Positions 42,356 to 53,424 of a stretch of 64,000 nt of DNA are shown here, in pieces; within the stretch, counting starts at the first letter, position 1; every line of letters starts with the position of its first letter. The translations under genes and the position numbers were made by a program. This stretch comes from Paramacrobiotus metropolitanus (taxonomy: Eukaryota; Tardigrada; Eutardigrada; Parachela; Macrobiotidae). Below the pieces are notes generated by a model. That model did no database searches. It was given only the letters and a program-made list of their open reading frames with translations, and had not been told where the DNA came from. The stretch covers positions 2,480,001 to 2,544,000 of the forward strand of contig NW_026570223.1 of the NCBI RefSeq assembly GCF_019649055.1, in the 5' to 3' direction.

Positions 42356-44660
42356 ATGTGGATTCAGGGTTGTCGTGCGCTGGTTGCATCCAGCAGGATC
42401 ACTTCTGCTTATCGACTCGTTGGACCGACAACCACAACGCGTTTCCCCGTGCGATGTTTTGCAAGTGCCAAGGATTTTGAAAGTGCTAAGGAGCGTCTGA
42501 ATACACTCAAAGAAGATCCTGGACCAGATGTCAAACTCAAACTGTATGGCTTGTTCAAACAGGTGCGTCTGCTGATTTTCTTTGTTTTTGGTTTGTAACG
42601 CTGTTATGGTCATAGTTCAAGGGCTCATTTGGGCTCATTTTTGTTTAATGGTTTTACGTCCGCACACATTCAGGGCAAGAACCCAGTTTTAGGTATTTGT
42701 TGCGCTGCCGCACTGAAAAGATGCTTCTTTATTGGTAATGCATGTTTTAGCTGGTCAGGAAGGTAAAATTCTGCTTAAAAATGCATGCGTGGACGGTATC
42801 TCACTTATTGTAGGCAACAGTTGGACAATGCAATGCTCCGAAACCTGGAATGCTGGATATCGTGGGAAAGGCAAAATGGTCTGCATGGAATTCTTTGGGC
42901 AGTATGTCACAAGTAAGAGTATTTTGTAGAGCGCTCACGGCTTACTATATTAACTTGAGCATTATTATGTGATTGGCTAGCAAGCTGCGAACAGAAACCG
43001 CTGCATTCCTTTTTAATTTATGTTTTTGCTCCCCTTTCACTGGATTTTTAATGTTAGTTGTCTATCAGTCGGAGTCGGATGCAACATCCCGCACCCTATA
43101 ATTAATATAATACTCGAAATACTACTCACCTTACTTGTTAATAATAAGTAAAGACTAAAGCAGTTCTGAAATTTTTTACTGTTTATATTTATGCTGTGTT
43201 ACTGTTACTGGTGTAATTTTCTTCATTTATTCGCATTTCCAATAGGACGATGCGAAGAAAGAGTATGTTAAAGTTGTGGAGGAGCTCGTGAAAAGCAGTG
43301 GCGGAGATAGTGAAGAATCCGCCAAATCGGATTCGCAATCGTCTTCCGGAGGAAAATTCAAAGAGCTCATTTATGAAGAAAAAGATAAAGTTACATACAT
43401 CACCATGAATCGGTATGTCTTTTATAGCTAACAGTCTGTATTCATTGCGGGACAGCTTGACAGCAAACATACAGATATTAGGCTGTCTTATCTAATTTTC
43501 AGGACTTACCAATTATCAACTTGCACAATTACCGAATTGCAGTTGTTTGCTTATTTGTAAGTCGGTATTCTCCGTAGACCCAATAAGATGAACGCTATCA
43601 CCTCCAACATGTATTTCGAGTTTGTCGATGCCCTTGAAATGGCGGCCAACAATAAGAATTATGCTACGGTTATCACGGGTATGCACCCTTCTGTTTCGTC
43701 ATGCGACTCGTGCCACATCCCGCATGACTGATATTTTCCGTGTCAATCCGTTTGTAGGTGCTGGGAAATATTTCTCCAGTGGCAATGATTTATCCAATTT
43801 AATGAAAGTTGGTGGTGGCAGTATGAAAGACATGGCGGAAGCAGCGGCTGTCATGCTAGAGTAAGCGGATACTCTCCTTTTCCTGCATGCTTGAAATGGT
43901 ATACAGTACGTCCCGTTAAATGGTTTTCAGACGAATATTCGCTTGTAGAAAATTTGTCGATGCCTTTATTGACCATCCCAAATTACTGGTCGGCTTGATT
44001 AATGGTCCCTCAATCGGTATTGCCTGCACGACTCTTGGATTATATGATGTTATTTACGCTACGGACACTGTAAGAAGTTAGAACTGAACATAGAAAATGC
44101 GGTAGATTTATCTAATCGTTCAGAAACGGATGTTCACAAAACGCTGCTTTACAAAGGCAACTTTTCATACTCCTTTTACCAATTTGGGACTCACACCAGA
44201 AGGATGTTCCAGTTACACTTTCCCCAAGCGAATGGGCGCAATGAGGGTATGAATCAATATTTTAACTTTTATTTGCTTGTATTACTTTGTATTGTTTCAG
44301 TTATTGATGGCTGTGTTGTTTTCCACGAAGTAGTTTCGTTTGAATCGATAGACCTTTGAATTTTCGTAGGCGAATGAAGTATTACTCCTGGGAAAGAAGA
44401 TGTCGTCAGCCGAGGCCTTAGAGTGCGGTTTTATTACGGAAGTATTTCCGGCTGATTCTTTCCAACAAGAAACGCAGCGGCGATTGCAGAGCTTCGCTAA
44501 GCTGATGCCTATATCTTTGAAGGAATCGAAGACCTTCATTCGCTCGGTGGAGAAAGAGAAGCTCCACCAAGTTAACCATGAAGAGTGCACGAAATTAATT
44601 ACTATGTGGCAAGGCGAAGAATGCATTTCAGCTGCCACTAAATTCCTGTCTCGTAAATAA
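42356..44660 (+). CDS. ECI2: Enoyl-CoA delta isomerase 2-like, ACBP plus crotonase fusion
   Basis: Eight exons: 42356-42562, 42814-42912, 43246-43412, 43578-43678, 43758-43860, 43949-44069, 44157-44246 and 44370-44660. They join in phase to 392 residues. The first 38 residues are Arg/Ser-rich without acid residues, a mitochondrial presequence type. The acyl-CoA-binding domain follows (residues about 38-105, with [14 protein letters not shown] and [14 protein letters not shown]), then a charged linker and a crotonase domain (about 140-390) with FSSGNDLS for the oxyanion pocket and [13 protein letters not shown]. The enzyme shifts 3-enoyl-CoA to 2-trans-enoyl-CoA in the oxidation of unsaturated fatty acids. 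Vertebrate ECI2 ends in a peroxisomal SKL-type signal; this one ends LSRK, so a mitochondrial role seems likelier. Confidence 0.95.
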
Positions 44661-44779
44661 TGTACGCACAGAAATGAAGTGCTCAATTTGGATGAGAGAA
44701 TTTGAAGTTCTAAACTTCTAATTCGTTTAACGACTTAACGTTTTTGTTGTTTTAACTTATGGTTTCAAAATGCAGTAGT

Positions 44780-45215
44780 CGAATAGTGTGACCAGCCACA
44801 CAGCCCCATGTGAGCTATATCAAGATACAGCCTGGCGTAAACAAAATCTTTAGCCACAAAGAGAACTGAGAGAATATCAATTAGTTCTATATTTGGGCAA
44901 TTGGGCATAAGTTGATAAGACCAGAATCGACAGATTTCCAGTCTTCTCTGTATCTCTTGTTATGTCGTTTTAATGTTCTTAATTGAGTGATCTAATGCTT
45001 TGCAAGTTTCCAGAAGTTTCTTAATGTGGATGTTTACCCGAATGTGGCTATATAAGCGCCAAGCTTGCAAGTGCTAGATGGTCCACTCTGGTTTAGTCCA
45101 CTGGAAGTCATCTAGCAGTCACTGGAATTGTGTTTCGTAAATAAAGTCTCAAAATCCACATCGGGATTTCTACGTTAGACTTAGCTACGTACAGTGCCTG
45201 GGGCAGCACATAACG
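44780..45215 (+). mobile_element. Possible solo LTR relic
   Basis: The stretch begins with TGTGACC near 44,788, has a TATA-like tatataag at about 45,049 and AATAAA at 45,139-45,144, and reaches a CA before GTGCCTGGGGCAG near 45,195. This layout is that of an LTR followed by a primer-binding region. No second copy or target duplication was checked, and no coding part is nearby. Confidence 0.3.
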
Positions 45216-45595
45216 CTAGTGGAGTTTATAACGTAACAATAGAAATTTTATGAAGTGCGTCGCATTGTGGGTCGAATATTCTAGCATTTTTGCTGAATGT
45301 GTATTATTGATTATAATGACTACTGTGTTAGTAATAGAATTTTGATTTGCAACTACAAGCAGGTATCTGCAGTGGTGTTATTGTAGGTATCGCTAAATTC
45401 TAAAATATAAATGAAGGGGTTTTGTGAACCACAAGCTTCTCCACATAAAAAGTTACTGTACTTGAAGGTAAAATGAAACCGCAAAACAACGACTGAGCTC
45501 ACTGGATCACTCGAGATTTTTAGGGACAGAAAAATGACAGCTACCTAATATAAAAACAGCAATTAAATACCATAATAACAATTCCACTTTAGGTG

Positions 45596-48500
45596 CTAAT
45601 CACTCCAACCAATTTCTTCGTCCTCATCATCATCGTCCGACGGCTCAGTATCAGAAGCTAAGATCCTTTCCGCAACATGCTGGGAGCTTCGTTTCGAAGA
45701 AGGCAGTAAACCAAACACAATCGCAGCGGCTCGTGAGGTTGGTCCTTTCTGCGTAACGACGACATCTGACTCTTTGGCGATAACTGGCGGCGGCATTGAT
45801 GCAAGCGGCACTCTGGGCGTTGCCGCAATAGGTTCTTGATGTTGCGACGCACCTTTTGCAGCGCGAGATTCCACTGAAGTGGCACTTTCTGCAGTTGCGG
45901 CAGGGCGGACGGGGGCTAATGTTGACTGCGGTGCGGTGAAGGGCACTTGATCCTCCACAGGAGGTGCTGCAGTCTGAGGAGCAGCGGTATTTTGTGCAAG
46001 GGCAGCACTATCCACATGCTGACTCTGAGATGCGGATTGAGTGTTCTGTGGGGTGATTTCCAGTGTCGCAATGGTAACATTCGCTTCGTACTGATTTGGC
46101 ACTTCAATGCATATAAGAACCGGCCTAAAATAACGATAACAAATTAGCACTAAAATCTTGCAGTAATCCAATTTGACGCATACAGTGATACAGAGACTTT
46201 TTTCAAAAGAATAAGTATGTGTTAGTAAATGTAACATGAAGTATCACTATTTTATCAGTTAAAGTTCAAGTCCGCTAAAATTTCAACAGCGGACGCGCTG
46301 CTTTCGAATTTTTTCAAATTTCAGACAGCCTAAATTAGCCTAAAGAGGGCAGCAATTACGGACATATTAGTTGAGAAAATATTTCCCTGTTACGGTAACA
46401 GTAGCGTATCATTTGCAAACAGAAGATCGTACGTCCCGTAATACAAATAAGAAGGCATAAAACTTGAGCGAAATTCCGATTCGAATTAAAGATTTCTGGT
46501 CATAACAGTTCAACGAGCTTACGTTCCGGGCCCGGTAAAATGAATCGAAACAGGAAGACCAGTTGTGCCATGGACATCCGACTGATATGTCACACTAGAG
46601 ATGAAGCTTACAACACCCTAAAATCCAGACATGAAAGCCATAATTATATCGTATTAAACTATTAACATGTACTACTGTAGTATGGAATTAATAGTAGTGC
46701 TTCGCAAACTGCACTTACAACATTTTTCAATTTGTTACCTTTAACTCTTTTAACGTAATAGTGACAGATGTTTCTTCTTGAATGGAGTAATTTTCAAACT
46801 CCTCGATATCCATTTGAATTTGCATCTGCGCAGTCTGCTTCGGATCTGCGATAACATAACAAAGTTATCACTGAACATTAAGAAACCACAGAAAATAATA
46901 TAACATTTTTCATTGCGATATCGCACTTCGCATAAATGACCATCTATGTACGAGTACGTAATTCATACCTGGTGTATCTCCCATATAATTGTTCACAATA
47001 AAACTATCCTTCCGAAAACTGAAAGTGATCTCATCAATATTCGGAGGAAAGTTTTCTATTGTGTCGGTCAGGAGTTTGGCGGATGCAACAGCGTAGCTTT
47101 TGGTATGCTTTTTTGAGAAAGACGAGTACAACGGATCACAATCCATAAATTCCACGCTATGACGGTGTATTACTTCTGCAAAGATATCAAAACTCAGAAA
47201 GCACGGCATCAAACGCCAGAATACCAGCGGTGCAGCATAGCAGTACGCGAACAGTAATTAAGTTAAAATCAGTTCCATTCTATGTCGAAAGTAATATCCG
47301 AGCAATAAACTACAGAAAAAGCAAAACAAATATCTCACTATAAAAACGGCAAATAAATGAAATAATACACAAATAACGCCATTCAAGAAAGAGACTTATA
47401 AAATTTGGACGAATTTTTTATCTTCAAAAAGTAAGAAAACCGCAGAAAACTTATAAATCTAATTACACTTAATGTTAGCACCAGAAAAAATGTTGAAAGA
47501 AATTTAAACTTAATTATTTTAGTCTTTACGATACACACATACTAAAGAACCAAGGTGGTCCATGAGATCATAAGATCCCAAATAGTTAAATTCTCCTGTA
47601 CTCAAGCCAGTTTTCTTACTTGATTTTCGATTGAACGAAAAGCGCACTCGGTTGCCAGCCAAATCCACTTCCAAGCCACAGCTTTCCACCTGTCGATCGC
47701 ACGTGTGGGCCGATTTAAAAACGTTCAGTACGGTCTATAATCAAGATAATTACAGAGTTATTTTCGGAAAGAATTAATTCCAAATGAACCAATGCACTGT
47801 ATCATCTGCACACCCGCATCTGCATTTTCAGTCGACTAATGCCGCTTCCTTTGCTTCTTCGGCCATGGGATATCGAATCCGAACGATACTCGCTGAAAAA
47901 CTCATAATCAAACACAAAGGATCCATACGCAGATTTGGACTGGCTGACGGCGCGCAAAATCATCTAGAAACAGAAAACGACTCCAGGTTTAGATTCGTTT
48001 CTCTTCGGAACAGCAATTATAATCAACCTGATTTGGAGAAAATTCCAAATACAGTTCTTCCCCAATTCGTGACAAAGCCGCAATCGCTCTCGAAAACGCT
48101 GAAAAAGAGCAGAATAATGAGAATAATAATCAGAAATATTCTATACAGCGGCTTCTAGCTATAGAAGTAGCTATGGAATATTAGCTTGCAACCCAACAAA
48201 ATCCAAAGCTGCAAACAGAAAAATATGCTGTAAATAAGCCGAATGAAAAATCTTTTTAATTACTATTACGAGCTTTAACGTCTGTACTATAGCTAAGAAT
48301 ATAAATTAATTATTAATACTAATAATTAACAGAAGCCATAAAATCAATTCAGTGATTCATCAGTTAAGTACTTTTGATACTCCGTTGTGGAATGAGGCAG
48401 TTCATGGTCAGTGGTCGCCGGATCACGTATAAATTCGAACAAAATCAGACAGACGACTGTAACACCGCACTTCGTTAAGATAATCCAGAAAATTTACAGA

Positions 48501-48693
48501 AAACGAAAGAAACAACAGCTGCGAGCCTGCGACAACCGATGATGCAGTTTGATTTGACTACCGAAGTTATCAATGCCAAACACGTTCCGTCATGTTGATA
48601 CAGATACCCGTACGGCCGTACCCACTGAAGGCTGCGTGTAGTCCCGATGACTGCGTAACTATCGCCACTCAATATTCTGGCTTCCAGTCTCAT
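45596..48693 (-). CDS. RAD9A: DNA-damage checkpoint clamp subunit RAD9
   Basis: Exons: 48693-48660, 48098-48028, 47963-47814, 47734-47620, 47175-46969, 46845-46739, 46617-46523 and 46124-45596, in phase, 435 residues (human RAD9A 391). The N-terminal PCNA-like part shows FSRAIAALSRIGEELYLEF, LRAVSQSKSAYGSFVF and HRHSVEFMDCDPLYSSF. The second clamp lobe is marked by TVTITLKELK-type sequence and GPGTPVLICIEVP. The C-terminal 170 residues are a disordered Ala/Pro/Gln-rich tail ending in an acidic patch (PSDDDDEDEEIGW). RAD9 forms the 9-1-1 ring with RAD1 and HUS1, and the tail recruits the checkpoint activator in other animals. The start on a 34-nt first exon fits the usual position of the first strand. 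Confidence 0.93.
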
Positions 48694-48836
48694 AGGGATC
48701 TCTGGAAACAAATACTTAATTAAGGTGAATGTTTGTCTGGAAAGTCCGAAAGTGGCAGCGTACTTTTGTTTGAGTCAGGAAACTACGAAAACAAAATAAA
48801 AGAACCGTTTCAAAATCTCCAAAACATGAGTAGTAG

Positions 48837-49103
48837 ATGTCGATAGAAATGCATTTCCGTTTCACCATTGACGAACTGCAAGGCGTAACGAACGAAGCCT
48901 TCTCTGTGAGAAACTGCTGCAAGCTGGGAAAAGGATTCCAGCTGCAGGGGTCTATACTACTGCAAATTAAAAATAAAACGAAGGCGCAAAATGATACGTG
49001 GTTTGCGGGCATGGCAGCCAATCAGCGCTTGCAGGGTACAGGCAACCAGTTTAACCCGTCCCGCCTGACTAATCCATATTCCACTGATCTTCCGGCATGC
49101 TGA
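48837..49103 (+). CDS. Hypothetical small ORF
   Basis: An ATG-led frame of 88 codons ends at TGA and contains FRFTIDELQGVTNEAF and a Cys pair. It lies head to head with RAD9 and upstream of BTF3. I recognise nothing in it. It may be chance or a small unknown gene. Confidence 0.25.
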   Translation: MSIEMHFRFTIDELQGVTNEAFSVRNCCKLGKGFQLQGSILLQIKNKTKAQNDTWFAGMAANQRLQGTGNQFNPSRLTNPYSTDLPAC

Positions 49104-49239
49104 CAACATTTATGCGGAATGTAAACGGGCTCCTTCAATAATTTTGGAAACCCCGACAAACTGGCTTTACATTGGGTTTAGAGTTTTCGTTGCACAATCC
49201 AAAGAACTTGGAATTCATGTTATAAAATCTCTTGTTTCT

Positions 49240-49308
49240 TTATGTTTGCTTCTTGATCGCGTTTCTCAGTTCGTCTTTTACTTGTGCGACTTATCGCCTT
49301 ATTGATCA
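49240..49308 (+). other. Probable 5' UTR exon of BTF3
   Basis: A donor gtgcgt follows ttgatcag at 49308. The coding exon of BTF3 starts right after an acceptor (attgcag) one base before its ATG, so an upstream noncoding exon is needed. The 5' limit is a guess. Confidence 0.45.
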
Positions 49309-49395
49309 GGTGCGTACTGGGTTAATTTATGGTTATATAATAATTATGATCTTAAATTACATACATCAAATAAATTTTGTGTTTGAAATTGCAGC

Positions 49396-49920
49396 ATGGC
49401 CGATCAGTTAAAGAGCTCTACCGATGAAAAACCCAAGCCCAATACCCCTTCAGAGCGCCTCCAGCAGCTGCAGAAGCTGCAGGATCAAGTGCGCATAGGC
49501 GGTAAGGGTACGGCACGGCGCAAGAAGAAGGTGATGCATCATCCGGTCGTCAAGGACGATAAGCAGCTAATCAACACCCTGAAGAAACTGGGCGCCAATC
49601 CCATCCCGGGTATTGAGGAAGTTAATCTGTTTAAGGACAACAACACGGTGACGGTGATTAAGAATCCTAAGGTGCAGACAGCGCTGGCCTGCAATACATT
49701 CTCCGTGGCGGGCACCGCGGTGGAGAAGCCCGCCAGTGAAGTGGTCCCCAGCTTCAACGTCAACAGCATGCATCCAGATAATCTGATGCAGTTGCGTAAT
49801 CTGGGCAACCTGCTGAATCGGGCCCGTCAGGAGGGCAAGATGGGCGGCGGAGCCAGTGCGCCGACGGCCAATGATGACGATGTGCCCGTGCCGCAGGAGA
49901 ATTTTGATCAGAATGCCTGA
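49396..49920 (+). CDS. BTF3: Nascent polypeptide-associated complex beta subunit (BTF3)
   Basis: A single coding exon of 174 residues. The N-terminal ribosome-binding signature shows KLQDQVRIGGKGTARRKKK, followed by the NAC beta-barrel domain with LKKLGANPIPGIEEVNLF and VIKNPKVQTALACNTF. The C-terminal tail is Gly/Asp-rich. With NAC-alpha it binds ribosomes and shields nascent chains, controlling SRP access. Length is close to the 150-200 of the family. The codon bias is strong (GC-rich third positions, CTG, AAG), as expected for an abundant protein and unlike its AT-rich surroundings. An AATAAA at 50126-50131 lies 205 bp past the stop. Confidence 0.97.
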   Translation: MADQLKSSTDEKPKPNTPSERLQQLQKLQDQVRIGGKGTARRKKKVMHHPVVKDDKQLINTLKKLGANPIPGIEEVNLFKDNNTVTVIKNPKVQTALACNTFSVAGTAVEKPASEVVPSFNVNSMHPDNLMQLRNLGNLLNRARQEGKMGGGASAPTANDDDVPVPQENFDQNA

Positions 49921-50125
49921 ACCGGAGTCTGACGGCTTGCAGCAAATGGCTGGCAACATTCGTGGTGTATGCGATTTTTTTACGTAAAAAAACACCTAAC
50001 TAATGTTGCTCTGGGTCTAATGCGTTGCGGTTACTTTCATGTTGGATAATGAATGCTGGAGAAGATTGCGTCTCCGTTTGGATTAATAATACGCTTTTGA
50101 CACTTCTTTGTAAGTCGGTGATGTC

Positions 50126-50131
50126 AATAAA
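50126..50131 (+). terminator. Poly(A) signal of BTF3
   Basis: AATAAA in a suitable place downstream of the BTF3 stop codon, followed by a T/G-rich stretch. Confidence 0.6.
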
Positions 50132-51291
50132 CTTTCAGTAAATTCGTACGTGGACGCTTTTGCCTCATATGATTTCCTGGTTTTTCTCATTTTTTGATAG
50201 TTGATACATTTTCATTTTTCAGTAACGCAGTTCAGTTTACAGTGTTACAATATCATTTGAGAAAACACTGATGTTCCAAAAATTCAGGTGAGGTTTTAGA
50301 TTTCGAATAGAATTTCAATGGGGTTTTAATAACGTTTAAATTAATAGGGTTTCAATTTAAAGGTTAATAATAAAAATACAGTAAGCAGCCAATACTAATA
50401 CACTGAGCCATTCATAGTGACTTTCATACAATAGCGGATCGACAAAAGTAGCACGCCGGCGACCGGACGGGCAAGTCTTGCGTCAGAACGGGGTAGTCGG
50501 ATGCAGAATTCTTTTCCTAAAGTATGATTAAATCATAACTGTTACTTTGCAATTTGCATTAGACAATTTACGCTCGCATTAGACAAAGGTTCGGAGATAC
50601 AGTCAATTGGAATTGAACTGAGTGTCGACTGGTCAATCTTCTTTTAAAGAGCTTCTTTCGAAATTTAAGCCGCTCACATACATAACCCTTTTAGTGTTCT
50701 TTTAAGTATTTGTACAAGCGCATGTTTACAGCAATAATTTGCTTAGCAGTAAATTTATCTACGAAATGACCACAGCCGTTTGAACTAATTGTAAAGCAAA
50801 CCCGAATTTGTTGTTGGTCAAAGCTGTACACAACTGACCGCTGGATCGCACAGGGAGAAGCAGGTACATAGTGAGTGGCACAGGGCATGGGGTCGTAGTC
50901 TAGGCGTAGGGGAGTTCGGTAGGGGAGTACAGTACCAGAAACAGGAGGGGGAGGCTGCCTTCACTGCTTCACCAGTCAAAAATTTCAAAATGTTTTATTT
51001 TGAAATCCAAATTTGAATGCTTTGTGATTTTATTAACGTTTAAAAGTTGCTCTGTGCGACCATCAGCATGAAATTTCGTTAGTTTTTTCATTATTCTTTC
51101 GTTACATTTGGAACATGCCTTTTCGTTAACTACATATTTTGAGTTAAAGTCTTACAGACAAACTTACTATACCAGAATAGCATATGCAAGGATTTATGCC
51201 ATCTGTCAATCTGTTACTGTTACGAACAGCAAACTGTCACGCACTTTTGACTTTCTGAAGCCTCTTTCGAAGCCCTGATTTCTACTTCACA
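50132..51291. other. Intergenic region
   Basis: I see no gene between BTF3 and VPS29. A minus frame of about 65 codons at 50,691-50,888 is unsupported. Confidence 0.5.
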
Positions 51292-52949
51292 ATGGTAAGG
51301 TGCGCTCTGGAGCATTGCGTGGTTCGCTGCATATCTGCGTTGCAATATTGTCCCGCATTTCTCAAACGCCGTATTCAGTACTGTAATTGACAGCCGTGTA
51401 CGATTGTTTCAGTTTGTTCTTTATATTTTGCAGTTGGTGTTGGTCATTGGAGATTTTCACATTCCCTTCCGATCATCGGGACTTCCGGGACAGTTTAAGA
51501 AATTACTCGTACCGGGGAAAATTCAGCATATTATCTGCACCGGAAATTTGTGCACGAAAGAGACGCTGGATTATTTGCGCAGTCTTGCTGGAGATGTTCA
51601 CGTGGTGCGCGGGGACTTCGATGAGGTGAACCGTAAACTTGGGTTAGCCTAGAATTATTAAGAAAAACTAAAAAGTGTTTATTAGAAACAGCGCTTTCCG
51701 TACGTCGGGATACTAGCAGCATTGGAATTTAGGTAGATTCTCAAGCATAATATTATTGTGCAGTTTCTAATTTTACTTGTTATTTGCTCATGCCTTTTCA
51801 TACAGTTTACTTTCAAGTTGGCTAATCTGCAATGATTTCTGTATATTTTTATTATTTTGTTTTCTGCATAGATCAGGGTTATCATGCTAAATTCGCTAAA
51901 CTGATTATAGTTATAGAATATTTTTTGTCCTGAGAAATTTCTTGAATGGGGCATTTGTGAAATATTTCTTGCATTCAGTATTATCATTTTGTCTTTAATT
52001 ATTTTAATTTAATGGTAAACGTATATAATATGCTGTATATCCTATATAGTTACTGTTAATACTTTCTTACGGTACTTTGAAGACGGTACGGTACCTTTGA
52101 TATGCTTAAAATTTAACGGCTTTCGGAATCTGATTATCTGCATCGACTGCTTGGTACCTGTCATTTACCGTTCGAAATTTCCTGATGAATTATTAAATTT
52201 TAAAATGTAGTGACGTAACGTTGTGACATTCTAGCAAACAGATTGGTTTAAAATTTTTGAATGCTGATGCTTGCTTGTAGGGAATTATGGCATTTTACCT
52301 TTGTTTTCGTTTCTACCTGTACAAATTTCCGGTTTGAGCGTAAAACTGTGGAGAGTGGGTAACTGTAGAAGGATCACCGGTTGGTTAATTGTTTGTTTCA
52401 GGGTCTAAATTATCCCGAGCAAAAGGTTGTTACCGTCGGCCAGTTCCGAATTGGAGTATGCCATGGACACCAAATCATTCCTTGGGGTGATATGGAGAGC
52501 CTGGGTAGTTTACAGCGTCAGCTGGATGTTGACGTCCTGATAACTGGGCATACTCACCATTTCGAGAGTTTTAACCGCGATGGGAAACTGTTTCTAAATC
52601 CCGGTACGGCAACCGGAGCGTGGACCGGTTTGAAAGCGTAAGTCAACTTAGTGAAGTATTTCTTTAAGTTAAAGCATTGCTTTCTTACTATTGCAAAAGT
52701 TTACATATATGATATGAGTAGAAAAATACACAGATGGCGTGCACACCTGTCTGTACGGATAACACTTTTTTGCATACCTCTGAATAGCTTTTGAAAGTTA
52801 TTTTAGTTAGTATCTTTGTTCGTTTTAGGGAAGTTAATCCGTCATTCGTGCTCCTTGACATTCAGTCGGCAACTATCGTGATATATATCTACCAGCTCAT
52901 CGGCGATGAAGTAAAGGTAGAAAGAGAGGAATTCCGGAAAGCAGTGTGA
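51292..52949 (+). CDS. VPS29: Retromer subunit VPS29
   Basis: Four exons: 51292-51294 (only the ATG), 51434-51625, 52402-52637 and 52829-52949, in phase, 183 residues (human 182). Landmarks are [49 protein letters not shown] and ITGHTHHFE. The fold is a metallophosphoesterase that has become a scaffold in the retromer complex, which recycles cargo from endosomes to the Golgi or plasma membrane. The start-codon-only exon is inferred because the second exon begins exactly at the second codon of the family and cttcacaATG is directly followed by the donor gtaagg at 51295. Confidence 0.95.
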
Positions 52950-53424
52950 TTTTTTATTACAATTGAAGTTTAATGATTTTTTTGCACCAGTTTAATCGTG
53001 ATTGGCAATCACTGATTGCCATTAAAACATTTGTACGTTTCTCCAGATTCCTATTAAATTTTGGTAATTGTGCATTGTTTTATTTTTACTTAATTTATTT
53101 AATTTTTTTTGTTAAATGTTCCGATGTTTTACGTAATGAAAACGCTTCCGCTCCAAGAGTTAGAAAACTTACTTTAACGTTACTGTGGACCAATTGCGCG
53201 TGTGGTGCTTTTCCTTGGCAGATCATCATAATTATAGCAGAACCCTTTTAAATGTCAAAAATGCAGTATGCATTATATTGTTCTCTCTTAACACGGCCAC
53301 CTAAACCCGTTATCGAAATTCATTTTAATTAACATCGTGTACGCGTCGTATGATGCAGAAAAAAATCACGTTTGATAGTCAAGTTATAATCAGTAGAAAA
53401 ACCTGCTAATAACAAACAGTCACT
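52950..53424. other. Short intergenic region
   Basis: This separates the convergent VPS29 and the disordered-protein gene. No feature was recognised. Confidence 0.5.

Noticed and set aside
47784-48158. Plus ORF of 124 codons
   Set aside because: Antisense to RAD9 exons 2 and 3, which match the family.
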